Assembly (NCBI GenBank): GCA_965116015.1
Contig: OZ220477.1
Coordinates: 2,170,001 to 2,234,000, forward strand
Length of the DNA stretch: 64,000 nt
DNA from: S5-327 sp965116015
Lineage (GTDB): Bacteria; Chloroflexota; Dehalococcoidia; Lucifugimonadales; Australimonadaceae
Direction of reading: 5' to 3'
Both the position numbers and the translations under genes were made by a program. The notes under the pieces are model-generated. The model was not told the DNA's origin. It did not search any database and worked only from the letters and a program-made list of their open reading frames with translations. This document shows, piece after piece, positions 42,187-50,852 of the stretch; the first letter of the stretch is position 1, and each line of letters opens with the position of its first letter.

Positions 42187-42579
42187 GTGGACGGACGGGC
42201 GGAAGAGGGCGATTCAACTCGTCGACCAGGAGATTCTCGCGGCGGGCGCCGCTCGGAGCCGGACAGAGCCGGGGATGTCGCCTGGCTGGTTGATCGGGCG
42301 TTCCATTTCAGGGGGGATGTTACGGTGCGGACGGTTGGCGGGCGGGAGGTTACGGGCTATCTCTTCAATCGTTCTAATCGCTCTAACCGCCTTAGTCGCG
42401 ACGCTGGGCGCAGGGAGGACGGGCAAGAGGGAGGGGGCGCGGCGGCCTTCGCGCAGTTGTTCGAGACGGCGACCGGACGCGAGATTACGCTGCCGTACGC
42501 GGAGATTGAGGATGTGCGGTTCTCGGGGCGCCCGGGAGGACGCCGTCCGCGGGACAGCGGCTCGCCCGGGGAGGGGTGA
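42187..42579 (+). CDS. Small unknown protein in the hopanoid cluster
   Basis: A 130-residue protein starting with GTG. The core FHFRGDVTVRTVGGREVTGYLFNR and EITLPYAEIEDVRFSGR reads like a small all-beta (Sm/OB-like) fold; the two segments are linked by a variable Arg/Gly-rich loop, and the C-terminal end is low-complexity. I know of similar unnamed proteins near hopanoid genes but no function. It overlaps hpnG by 4 bases, so it belongs to the operon. Confidence 0.65.
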   Translation: MDGRAEEGDSTRRPGDSRGGRRSEPDRAGDVAWLVDRAFHFRGDVTVRTVGGREVTGYLFNRSNRSNRLSRDAGRREDGQEGGGAAAFAQLFETATGREITLPYAEIEDVRFSGRPGGRRPRDSGSPGEG

Positions 42580-43301
42580 TGCGGGCGAGCGCTTCTCTCG
42601 CTGCTATCGCCTCTGTCCCTGATCTTCTGACGGTTGCGCCTACGCGGCGTGAGCTGGGCGGGGCGTGGGAGAGCGCGGCGCTTACGCGCACGGGGGTGGT
42701 GGGCATCGGGCGCGCCGCCGGAGCGGCGACTGCGCGTCTGCTGAGCGAGGCGCCTTGCCGGTTTCTGGTTTCGCTGGGGTTTGCGGGGGGTCTTGATCCG
42801 CGCTTGCGTCCGGGCGATGTGGTGGTCGCGAGCGAGTGCGTGGATGGTTCGAGCGGGGCTCGGAGGGCGGTTGCGGAGGCGTCGTACGCGGCGACGCTGC
42901 TGCGCAGGGCAGGCGCGCGCGCGTATGAGGGCGCGACGCTTACGGTGGACGTTCCGCTGCTGACGCGGGAGGCGAAGCGCGGCGCGCGCGAGCGGAGCGG
43001 GGCGCTCGTTGTGGATATGGAGGGCAGCTGGATAGCGGACGCCGCAGCGTCGCGCGGGACGCCGCTCATCGTCGTGCGCGCGGCGCTTGACGAGGCGGAG
43101 TTTGCGCTTCCGGAGTTCGTGGCGGAGATTATTGCCGATCAGGGGCGGAGGGAGTGGATGCACGCGGCGAGAGGGATGCGGAGCCTCGCGGCGGCGAGGG
43201 GGATCCTGCCGCTGGCGCTGCGGTCGCGCAAGGCGGGGCTGGCGCTGCGTCGGGCGGCGCGGAGCATTATCCCGGCGCTGGCCGAGCTGGCGGGGCTATG
43301 A
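42576..43301 (+). CDS. hpnG: Hopanoid nucleosidase/phosphorylase HpnG
   Basis: A 241-residue member of the purine nucleoside phosphorylase/MTAN fold that removes adenine from adenosylhopane to give (phospho)ribosylhopane. Family text: RFLVSLGFAGGLDPRLRPGDVVVAS (first half of the nucleoside-binding fold) and LVVDMEGSWIADAA, where the DMEG stands for the active-site DMES. GTG at 42576 or ATG at 42579 both fit. Confidence 0.85.
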   Translation: MMRASASLAAIASVPDLLTVAPTRRELGGAWESAALTRTGVVGIGRAAGAATARLLSEAPCRFLVSLGFAGGLDPRLRPGDVVVASECVDGSSGARRAVAEASYAATLLRRAGARAYEGATLTVDVPLLTREAKRGARERSGALVVDMEGSWIADAAASRGTPLIVVRAALDEAEFALPEFVAEIIADQGRREWMHAARGMRSLAAARGILPLALRSRKAGLALRRAARSIIPALAELAGL

Positions 43302-44305
43302 GCCGCGCGCTCGTAACCGGGGCGTCTGGTTTCATTGGGGGCCGCGTTGTGGAGGCCGCCGCGCGCAGGGGGTGGGATGTGGTCGCGCTGGCGCGGGACG
43401 CGCGCTCGTATCGCACGCCGTCGCGCTCGGTGGTTGTGGCGGAGGGGGATGTGCGGGATCGGGGGGCGGTTCGGGCGGCGATGGAGGGCTGTTCCGCGGT
43501 GATTCATGTTGCGGGGGTCTACAGTTTCGATGCGGGGGACGCGAGGCTGATGCGCGAGGTTAATGTTGGCGGGACGGAGAATGTGCTGCGGGAGGCTATG
43601 CGTTTGGGGGTGGAGCGCATCGTTTACACGGGGACGGTGGGAGGCACGGCGTTCTTTCGCGACAGGCTGTCGACGGAGCGGGATATCGCCGGACCTGAGG
43701 AGATGCGCGGGCCTTACAAGCGCTCGAAGTTCGAGGCGGAGCGGATTGCGCGCAGATTGGCGGATCAGGGGGCTCCGGTTGTTATCGTTTGCCCCACTGC
43801 TGTGGTGGGGCCGGGGGACGACAAGCCGACGCCGACGGGGCGGATCGCGCTGGATTTTATGAGGGGGAGGTTTCCGGCGTACATCGACGCGGGGCTGAAT
43901 TTCGTTCATGTGCGGGATGTTGCGGAGGGTCATCTGCTGGCGCTGGAGCGCGGGGTTCCGGGCGGTCGGTATCTGCTGGGGAACATCGACGGGAACCTGA
44001 CGCTCGAGCGGGCGCTCAAGATTCTCGCGGGGATCACGGGAAGGTTGGCTCCGAGGGCGCGGCTGCCCTATGCGGCTGCGCTGGCTGTGTCGTGGGCGAG
44101 CGTTGCGGCGGGGAGGGCGCTGGGGCGGCCAGCTGCGGCGCCGCTGGAGGCTGTGCGTATGGCGTCCAAGCGGATGTGGGTGGATCCGTCGTGGAGCGTG
44201 CGGGAGCTTGCGTTGCCGCAGACGCCTGTGTCGGAGGCGTTCCGGGAGGCTGTCGCCTGGAACGCGGAGAATCTGCTTGCGCCTGGGCGCCGTGTGGTAG
44301 GCTAA
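43298..44305 (+). CDS. hpnA: Hopanoid-associated sugar epimerase HpnA
   Basis: A 335-residue extended SDR (NAD-dependent epimerase/dehydratase). NAD site ALVTGASGFIGGRVV at the N-terminus; active-site TGTVGG and YKRSKFEAE (Tyr and Lys) at about 140-150. Found in hopanoid clusters, where it is thought to act on the ribose-derived side chain or a linked sugar. ATG overlaps the hpnG stop by 4 bases. Confidence 0.9.
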   Translation: MSRALVTGASGFIGGRVVEAAARRGWDVVALARDARSYRTPSRSVVVAEGDVRDRGAVRAAMEGCSAVIHVAGVYSFDAGDARLMREVNVGGTENVLREAMRLGVERIVYTGTVGGTAFFRDRLSTERDIAGPEEMRGPYKRSKFEAERIARRLADQGAPVVIVCPTAVVGPGDDKPTPTGRIALDFMRGRFPAYIDAGLNFVHVRDVAEGHLLALERGVPGGRYLLGNIDGNLTLERALKILAGITGRLAPRARLPYAAALAVSWASVAAGRALGRPAAAPLEAVRMASKRMWVDPSWSVRELALPQTPVSEAFREAVAWNAENLLAPGRRVVG

Positions 44306-44345
44306 CAGGTCAAAAGCGGCGCTTTAGCGCGCGGCGGCGAGGACG

Positions 44346-44362
44346 GCTCGCTACGAGCGAGC
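44346..44362. promoter_or_regulatory. Short palindrome between hpnA and shc
   Basis: GCTCGCT-ACG-AGCGAGC, a 7-bp stem with a 3-base loop, lies 22 bases before the shc start. It could be a leader hairpin or a processing site; no T-run follows. Confidence 0.4.
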
Positions 44363-44383
44363 GCGTCCGGCGCGGCATCTAAC

Positions 44384-46447
44384 TTGCTAACCTTGGCACA
44401 AGCGAGCGAGCATCTTCTCGATATCCGGCGGCGCGCCCGCGAGGCGCTGGAGCGAACGCGGGCGTATTTCCTTCGCGCGCAGCGCCCCGAGGGCTACTGG
44501 CAGGGCGAGGTGGAGTCGAATTCCACGATGGAGGCGGAGCAGATTATGCTGGCCCGCTTCCTGGGTTCGGACGAGGGAGAGCGCATTCCGCGGCTGGCGG
44601 AGGATATCCGGCGCCGGCAGTTTTCCGACGGCTCGTGGCGGATGTACTACGGGGCTCCTGCTGGGGATCTGAGCACGTCGATCGAGTGTTATTTTGCGCT
44701 GAAGCTTGCGGGCGACGGGGCGGACGCGCCGCATATGGTCCGGGCGCGCGAGTTCATTGTTGGGAATGGGGGGATTCCGAAAGCGCGGGTGTTCACCAAG
44801 ATATGGCTGGCGCTGTTCGGGCAGTGGGACTGGAAGGGCACGCCGTCGATGCCGATGGAGCTGATGCTGCTGCCCAAGTGGGCGCCGTTCAACATCTACC
44901 GGTTCGCGAGCTGGGCGCGGGCGACTATCGCGCCGATCACCGTTATTCTCGCGCTGAAGCCGACGCGCCCTCCTGAGGAGAGCGCGGGGATAGGGGAGCT
45001 GTATCCCGACGGCGCTGTTGTCTATTCGCTGTCGCGCTGGAAGGCGCGGCTGTTTTCGCTGGAGAGCGGTTTTCTGCTGCTCGACAGGGCGCTGCGCTTC
45101 TACGGGAAGCTGCCTCTAGGGTTCGTGCGCCGGCGGGCGCAGAAGGCTGCCGTGGATTGGATCGCGGCGCGTCAGGAGGCGGATGGTTCGTGGGGGGGGA
45201 TTCAGCCTCCGTGGGTGTACTCGCTAATTGCGCTTCACTCGGCGGGTTATCCGCTGGATCATCCGGCGATTGTCAAAGGGCTCGAGGGGTTCAGGGGCGA
45301 GTGGAGCTTGCCGTCGGAAGACGGGGCGGCTTTGCGGGCGCAGGCGTGCCTCTCGCCGGTGTGGGACACGTGCCTGGCGATGCTGGGGTTGCTGGATTCG
45401 GGGGCGGCGCCCAACGATCCGGCGATCCAGCGGGCGGCGGAGTGGCTGATGCAGCGTGAGATACGGACGAAGGGCGATTGGGCGGCGCGGCGGCCGAATC
45501 TCGAACCGGGCGGTTGGCCGTTCGAGTTTCACAACGACAATTACCCGGATATCGATGATTCGGCGATTATCGTGATGGACTTGGCGCAGGCGCGATTCGA
45601 CGATGAGGAGAGGGAGCGCGCCCGCAAGGCGGCGGTCGCCCGGGGGCTTGCGTGGCTGGAGGGAATGCAGTCGTCCAACGGGGGGTGGGCGGCGTTCGAT
45701 CGGGACAACAATTCGAGTTACCTGTCGAAGATTCCGTTCGCTGATTTCGGGGAGTCGCTTGATCCGCCGAGCGTGGACGTTACGGCGCACGTTCTGGAGA
45801 TGTACGGCAGGCTTGGTTACACGTCGGCGCATCCGCCGGTGCGGCGGGGGCTGGACTATATCTGGTCGCAGCAGGAGGCGGACGGGGGATGGTTCGGGCG
45901 GTGGGGGGTGAACTATATCTACGGGGCAGGGGCGGTTCTTCCCGCGCTGAGGGCTTTGGGCGAGGATATGGGGCAGGAGCGCGTCCGGCGCGCTGTGAGC
46001 TGGCTTTTAGAGCAGCAGAATCTCGATGGGGGTTGGGGGGAGACGTGCAAGAGCTATGTTGATCCGGGGCTGCGGGGGCGCGGGGAGAGCGCGCCATCGC
46101 AGACGTCGTGGGCGCTCATCGCGCTCATCGCCGCGGGAGAGGCCTCCAGCGACTCGGCGCGGCGCGGGATCGAGTTTCTCCTGGGGAGCCAGCGCTCCGA
46201 CGGGAGCTGGGACGAGCCGCAGTTCACGGGGTGCGGCTTTCCGGGGTATGGTCCGGGGGACAAGCCGGAGAAGTACGGGCCGGCTGACGCTCTGCACTCT
46301 CAGGGGGTTGAGCTGAGCGCGGGATTTCTCATTAACTATCATCTTTACCGCGACTACTTTCCGCTGTGGGCGCTTGGCCGTTATCTGGGAGCTGTGGAGC
46401 CGGGGCGCGTTACGCTGTCGGCGGCGGGCGCCTGGCAAGGGTCATAA
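44384..46447 (+). CDS. shc: Squalene-hopene cyclase
   Basis: A 687-residue membrane-associated terpene cyclase that folds squalene to hopene or hopanol. It has the catalytic motif PDIDDSA (DxDD, about residues 387-393) and several QW repeats (ADGSWGGIQPPW; QSSNGGWAAFD; QEADGGWFGRWG; QNLDGGWGE; QRSDGSWDE). The start is a TTG at 44384 without a clear ribosome site; a second in-frame TTG nine bases on is equally possible. The last 99 bases are part of a tandem duplication. No squalene-synthesis genes (hpnCDE) occur here. Confidence 0.95.
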   Translation: MLTLAQASEHLLDIRRRAREALERTRAYFLRAQRPEGYWQGEVESNSTMEAEQIMLARFLGSDEGERIPRLAEDIRRRQFSDGSWRMYYGAPAGDLSTSIECYFALKLAGDGADAPHMVRAREFIVGNGGIPKARVFTKIWLALFGQWDWKGTPSMPMELMLLPKWAPFNIYRFASWARATIAPITVILALKPTRPPEESAGIGELYPDGAVVYSLSRWKARLFSLESGFLLLDRALRFYGKLPLGFVRRRAQKAAVDWIAARQEADGSWGGIQPPWVYSLIALHSAGYPLDHPAIVKGLEGFRGEWSLPSEDGAALRAQACLSPVWDTCLAMLGLLDSGAAPNDPAIQRAAEWLMQREIRTKGDWAARRPNLEPGGWPFEFHNDNYPDIDDSAIIVMDLAQARFDDEERERARKAAVARGLAWLEGMQSSNGGWAAFDRDNNSSYLSKIPFADFGESLDPPSVDVTAHVLEMYGRLGYTSAHPPVRRGLDYIWSQQEADGGWFGRWGVNYIYGAGAVLPALRALGEDMGQERVRRAVSWLLEQQNLDGGWGETCKSYVDPGLRGRGESAPSQTSWALIALIAAGEASSDSARRGIEFLLGSQRSDGSWDEPQFTGCGFPGYGPGDKPEKYGPADALHSQGVELSAGFLINYHLYRDYFPLWALGRYLGAVEPGRVTLSAAGAWQGS

Positions 46448-46724
46448 GCGCGGCGGCGACGGCGGCCATCGCGGCGAGCGCCGCCCAGGCTGTTTCGTAG
46501 CGCCAGATGTCGATGGTGAGCCCGGCGATGAGGGGGCGCGACTATTTTCCGCTGTGGGCGCTTGGCCGTTATCTGGGAGCTGTGGAGCCGGGGCGCGTTA
46601 CGCTGTCGCGGGCGGGCGCCTGGCAAGGGTCATAAGCGCGGCGGCGACGGCGGCCATCGCGGCGAGCGCCGCCCAGGCTGTTTCGTAGCGCCAGATGTCG
46701 ATGGTGAGCCCGGCGATGAGGGGG
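46349..46724. repeat. 188-bp tandem duplication covering the ends of shc and the MFS gene
   Basis: Copy 1 is 46349-46536, copy 2 is 46537-46724; they differ at only about three positions (for example C/T at 46355/46543, and CGGCGG versus CGCGGG). Each copy contains the last codons and stop of shc on the + strand and the last codons and stop of the MFS gene on the minus strand. So the gap between the two genes consists of leftover gene ends. Confidence 0.93.
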
Positions 46725-47842
46725 CCGGCGCCGAGGCCGAAGCCTCGCGCCATATGGACGACGCCTCCGATGGCGCCGAGGTTGGCGCGCCCGAAGTAGT
46801 CGGCGAGCAGGATCGTGGGGAGCTGGATCGAGCCGCCTACGAGGAATCCGAATCCGAACGCCGCTGCGAACGCTTGGGGGGGATTCTCGACGCTCAGCAG
46901 GGCGAGCATGAGGGCTGCGCCCGCCGCGTAGAGGATGGCGAGGAGCGCTTGCGCGGGGAAGCGGTCGGCGAGGGCTCCCCATAGGGCTCCGCCTGCGCTG
47001 AAGCCGAACGCGAATACGCTGATGATTACGGCGCCTGTGGAGGGGGAGATTCCTCGCTCGACGTAGAAGGCGAGCTGATGGAATCCGTAGCCGGTCATTA
47101 CGGCTGAGATCAGGAAGACGGAGGGGACGATGAGCCAGAGGGCGGGAGAGCGCGCGGCCTCTCGGAGGGAGCGTCCGCGCCGGGTTTCGGCGGCGGCGTA
47201 GCCGGGCGTCCGTGGAGCGCCGTCGGGCTCCAGGCCGATGTCTTCGGGGCGTCGCACGAGGAGGAGAGCCGACGGCAGTGTGCCGAGGAGGAGCGCGATG
47301 AGGCCGAATACGGCCCAGGCCGTAGCGACGCCCGCTCCGGCGATGATGGCCTGCGCTACGGGCGGGGCGATGGCGAGGCCTGCGCTCGACACGAGCGAGA
47401 GCAGGGCGATGGCGCGTCCGCGGCGGCGTTCGAACCACTTCGCTGTGGTGATCTGGCTGGAGAACTGTACGAATCCCTGTCCGGCCATTCGGACGACGCT
47501 GTAGAAGGCGATGTAGAAGAGCACGGAGTTGGTCGCGGCCAGCGCGAAGCAGGAGACGGCGACGAGGGTTGTGCCGATGGGGGTTACGATTCGGGGGCCG
47601 CGCCTGTCGAGGACGCGTCCGATGAAGGGGCCGCCGAGCGCGCTGGCGGCGCTGCCGATGAAGGTTGCGGAGGCGAGGAGGGAGCTGCTCCAGCCGTGCT
47701 CGGCGATGAGGGCGGCGACGAAGACGCTGGCGACTTCGACGGAGCCGACGACGCGGGAGGTGTTGGCCGCGGCGCCGACGGACACGACGATCCATCCGTA
47801 GTAGAACGGGACAGCGGCCGCGACTCTGGCGGCGATCGCCAC
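46598..47842 (-). CDS. Major facilitator superfamily transporter
   Basis: A 414-residue, 12-helix permease. MFS landmarks include the A-like motif GGPFIGRVLDRRGPR in loop 2-3 and GALWGALADRFPAQ in loop 8-9, with FYYGWIVVSVGA at the start, as in OFA-type (oxalate/formate, monocarboxylate) members. Substrate unknown. GTG start next to the tatC stop. Its final 42 codons lie inside copy 2 of the tandem duplication. Confidence 0.9.
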   Translation of the reverse strand: MAIAARVAAAVPFYYGWIVVSVGAAANTSRVVGSVEVASVFVAALIAEHGWSSSLLASATFIGSAASALGGPFIGRVLDRRGPRIVTPIGTTLVAVSCFALAATNSVLFYIAFYSVVRMAGQGFVQFSSQITTAKWFERRRGRAIALLSLVSSAGLAIAPPVAQAIIAGAGVATAWAVFGLIALLLGTLPSALLLVRRPEDIGLEPDGAPRTPGYAAAETRRGRSLREAARSPALWLIVPSVFLISAVMTGYGFHQLAFYVERGISPSTGAVIISVFAFGFSAGGALWGALADRFPAQALLAILYAAGAALMLALLSVENPPQAFAAAFGFGFLVGGSIQLPTILLADYFGRANLGAIGGVVHMARGFGLGAGPLIAGLTIDIWRYETAWAALAAMAAVAAALMTLARRPPATA

Positions 47843-48655
47843 TTAGCGTCCCCGGCGGAGCCAGCACCGGAGCTTGAGGCGGCGGGAGAGCCGGCGGAGG
47901 GCGCCGGGTCGCGGCTCTGTCGCGGGGCGCTGCGAGCGGCGACGGAGGCGTTGTCCGATGCGGGAGAGGACGATGCCGAACTCGTAGAGGACGATGATGG
48001 GCACGGCGACGAGCGTTTGGTTCACGGGGTCGAAGGTGGGGGTGATGATGGCGGCGGCGACGAATGCGAGGAGGATGGCGAAGCGTCTGAATCGGGAGAG
48101 CCATCGGGGTGTTACGACGCCCAGTCTTGCGAGGGCGAAGAGGACTATGGGGATCTGGAATACGACGCCCATCCAGAACATAAGGGACGTGACGACGTTG
48201 ATGTAGCTGGATATGCGGATTTCGGGGTTGACGTTTTCGGAGCCGAAGTTGAAGAGGAATGCGAACGCGGGGGGGAAGAGGACGTAGTAGGCGAATGCGG
48301 CGCCGAGTCCGAATGCGGCGAGCACGCCGGGGAGGAACATAAAGAGGTAGAGGCGCTCCCGGCCAGTGAGTCCGGGGGAGACGAACATAATCAGCTGGTG
48401 GAGGGCTACCGGGAGGGCGGCGACGAATGCGGCCATCAGGGTTACTTTGAAGGTTACGCCGACGGTTTCGAGCACCTCTGTGGCGATCGGCATCTCGTCG
48501 AGGTCTCCGAATCCGGGTTCGAGGAGGAATGCGAAGAGCTGGTTGCGGAAGATGAAGGCGGCGATGAGGGCGGCGACGATGAATACGACGACGATGATCA
48601 ACCGTTTGCGGAGCTCGTCGAGGTGCTCGCGGAGGGTCATGGCGTTTCTGGCCAC
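47843..48655 (-). CDS. tatC: Sec-independent protein translocase TatC
   Basis: A 270-residue, six-helix core subunit of the twin-arginine translocase. It has the signal-recognition N-terminus MTLREHLDELRKRL, the conserved ending of periplasmic loop 1 and LPGVLAAFGLGAAFAYYVLFPPAFAFL; the tail is very Arg-rich. GTG at 48655 has AGAGGG 7 bases upstream; the ATG at 48640 is an alternative start. It directly follows the tatA/B gene. Confidence 0.92.
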   Translation of the reverse strand: MARNAMTLREHLDELRKRLIIVVVFIVAALIAAFIFRNQLFAFLLEPGFGDLDEMPIATEVLETVGVTFKVTLMAAFVAALPVALHQLIMFVSPGLTGRERLYLFMFLPGVLAAFGLGAAFAYYVLFPPAFAFLFNFGSENVNPEIRISSYINVVTSLMFWMGVVFQIPIVLFALARLGVVTPRWLSRFRRFAILLAFVAAAIITPTFDPVNQTLVAVPIIVLYEFGIVLSRIGQRLRRRSQRPATEPRPGALRRLSRRLKLRCWLRRGR

Positions 48656-48657
48656 GA

Positions 48658-48951
48658 CTATGCCCTCTCGTTGTCGGTGGTTTGGGGGGGGCTTTCGTTG
48701 GGGGCGTCGGGGCTTCTGGGGACGGCGTCTTCGGGCTCTGGGACGGGGTCGCGTGGCGGGGTTTTCGCGGGAGGGGGGGGGTCGAGGTCGACGGCGGCGT
48801 CGTCGGCGGCTGCGCGGAGCGCGCGCTGGGCCTCGCGCCAGTACTTGCCGGCGGTTTTTGCGGCGTCCACCATTCGCGCTGGTCCAAGGACGATGAGGGC
48901 GATGACGAGGATCCACACGAGCTCAAGGTTGCCGACGCCGAAGAGGTTCAT
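48658..48951 (-). CDS. Twin-arginine translocase subunit TatA/TatB
   Basis: A 97-residue protein with the Tat hairpin: short N-terminal helix LELVWILVIALIVLGPARM (Gly-Pro hinge), an amphipathic helix AAKTAGKYWREAQRALRA and a Pro/Asp-rich tail. The residue before the hinge is Leu and the polar residue in the helix is Glu, which fits TatB-like better than TatA, but the two are hard to separate. It overlaps the rlmD-maf stop by 4 bases. Confidence 0.88.
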   Translation of the reverse strand: MNLFGVGNLELVWILVIALIVLGPARMVDAAKTAGKYWREAQRALRAAADDAAVDLDPPPPAKTPPRDPVPEPEDAVPRSPDAPNESPPQTTDNERA

Positions 48952-50837
48952 CGCCGGCTCCGTCCGCTTGGCGGTTTGGGGTGGACGGCTTGCTCGCATT
49001 GAGGGCAGCGGCTCAGCTCGGGCCAGGGGTCGCGGACTGCGGGGGCGAGGCGGAGGCCGAATCGGGCGGCGAGCTTGAGCGCGAGGCAGACGGGGAGGCC
49101 GACGACGTTCAGCCAGCAGCCGCGCACTTCGGCGGCGGGGGCGAAGGTTGGGCTCTGCACGGCGTAGGCGCCTGCCTTGTCCATTGCGTCGCCGGATGCT
49201 ATGTAGGCGTCGATCTCGGCGCTGGAGTAGTGGCGCATCGCGACGCGGGACACGCGCCAGCCGTCCGCGGTCTCGCCGGTTGCGGCGTCGACGAGGGCGA
49301 TGGCGGAGATGACGCGGCGCTCGCGACCGCGCAGGGCGCGGAGCATACGGCGGGCATCCTCGGCGTCGCGCGGTTTTCCGAGCGCTGCGCCGTCGAGTTC
49401 GACGACGGTGTCTGCGCCGAGGATGGTTCCGCGGCTGCGCTGGGCGGCTTGGTCGCGGGCTTTGGCGAGGGCGCGTTCGCGCGCAAGGGCGACGGGGTCG
49501 GCGCCGGGGGGGGCTGGGGGTTCTTCGACGCTGGCGGGGGCGGATGTGAACTCGATTCCGAGTTTGCGGAGTATCTCGCTGCGCCGGGGCGAGGCCGATG
49601 CGAGAACCAGTTCTGAGCGGGCGCGCAGCATAGCGAGGCGGGCGTCGTCGCGCACGAGCGTTACGACGGTCTCGATGTGGCGGGTTTGGGGGAACATATC
49701 GACGGGCTGGACCTGGACGATTGCGAACGGTCCGGCTGTGAGCGCGGCGAGGTCGCGCGCGAGGGTTTCCGGCTCGCACGATACGTAGACGACTCGCGCG
49801 GGGGGAGAGTCGAGGAGGGCGTTGAGCGTCCCGGGCATACAGCCGGCGCGGGGAGGGTCGAGCAGAACGGCGTCGACGTTGTCGCTGGCGAGCTCCGCGA
49901 GGATGTCTTCTGTGCGGCTCTGGCGGAGTTCCACGTTGTGGAGGCCGGCGATGTTCTCGCGGGCGTCGGCCAGCGCCGAGGCTGATTCTTCGACGGCGAT
50001 GACGCGGCGGGCATTTCCTGCGAGGAGGGCGGCGAACGTCGCCACGCCTGCGTAGGCGTCGACGATCGTCTGCGCGCCGTCGAGCTGTAGTTCGCGCATA
50101 ACGAGCTCGGCCATACGTTCGGCCTGCCGCGTGTTCACCTGGAAGAACGATGGGGACGAGACCTTGAAGCGCCGGCCAAGCAGCTCCTCTTCGTACTGCT
50201 TCTGGCCTGAGGCGAGCGGGATGTCTGGATTCTGGAGCGTGGGCTGGAGCAGGTAGCTTCCGGTATGCGCGCCGTAGCGCAGGGAGAGTTGGGAGGTCTC
50301 GGCGGCGCGGCCTTGCAGCGCGTCGAGAGCCTGATTGATCCAGGGGGCCATCAGGAGGCACTCGTCGATCTCCACGCGCCGCCGGGTTTCCTTGTGCACG
50401 AATCCGAGCCGCCCGTTGCGCTTGTTTACGGTGAACCGGGCGTGGTTGCGGTAACCGAGCTGGTCGGGACTGGGGAGCGCCGGCTGGATGTCGACGTCGA
50501 TTCCGCCGACGCGCTGGAGCGTTTCGGCGACGGCTTCGCGCTTCATCTCGAGCTGGCGGTCGTAGGAGATGTGCTGCCACTGGCAGCCGGTGCATTCGCC
50601 GAAATAGCGGCACGCGGGCGCGACGCGATGGGGGGATGGGTCGAGGACTTGGTCGACCTGCGCGGCGATGTAGCCGCGGCGCTCGGCGACGACCCTGGCG
50701 ACGACGGTTTCGCCGGGGATGCCTCCGAATACGAACACCTGCTTTCCGGCGTCGGTTGCGAGGGCCTCGCCCTGCCTGCCGAGGTCGTTGAGTTTGAGCG
50801 TGAGGAGGCGCTCCTCGCGCGGGAGGGGGTTAGTCAT
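48948..50837 (-). CDS. Fusion of 23S rRNA uracil-C5 methyltransferase (RlmD/TrmA family) with Maf-like nucleotide pyrophosphatase
   Basis: One 629-residue frame holds two complete enzymes. Residues 1-402: TRAM-like start, iron-sulfur cysteines CRYFGECTGC (with a fourth in EIDECLL), SAM motif VDAYAGVATFAALLAG and the catalytic Cys in YVSCEPETLARD, as in RlmD/RumA. Residues 403-629: Maf start LVLASASPRRSEIL, TILGADTVVEL, GDAMDKAGAYAVQ and a C-terminal two-Cys tail (CPQCEQ). Maf hydrolyses non-canonical or m5 nucleoside triphosphates. No stop or ribosome site separates the parts; an internal ATG (49631) exists at the joint. Confidence 0.9.
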   Translation of the reverse strand: MTNPLPREERLLTLKLNDLGRQGEALATDAGKQVFVFGGIPGETVVARVVAERRGYIAAQVDQVLDPSPHRVAPACRYFGECTGCQWQHISYDRQLEMKREAVAETLQRVGGIDVDIQPALPSPDQLGYRNHARFTVNKRNGRLGFVHKETRRRVEIDECLLMAPWINQALDALQGRAAETSQLSLRYGAHTGSYLLQPTLQNPDIPLASGQKQYEEELLGRRFKVSSPSFFQVNTRQAERMAELVMRELQLDGAQTIVDAYAGVATFAALLAGNARRVIAVEESASALADARENIAGLHNVELRQSRTEDILAELASDNVDAVLLDPPRAGCMPGTLNALLDSPPARVVYVSCEPETLARDLAALTAGPFAIVQVQPVDMFPQTRHIETVVTLVRDDARLAMLRARSELVLASASPRRSEILRKLGIEFTSAPASVEEPPAPPGADPVALARERALAKARDQAAQRSRGTILGADTVVELDGAALGKPRDAEDARRMLRALRGRERRVISAIALVDAATGETADGWRVSRVAMRHYSSAEIDAYIASGDAMDKAGAYAVQSPTFAPAAEVRGCWLNVVGLPVCLALKLAARFGLRLAPAVRDPWPELSRCPQCEQAVHPKPPSGRSRR

Positions 50838-50852
50838 AGGGGAGATGGCACC

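Noticed and set aside
46569..48926. 785-codon minus-strand frame spanning the MFS and tat genes
   Set aside because: The translation is Arg/Pro-rich in all parts and is in a different frame from the recognisable MFS, TatC and TatA/B proteins.
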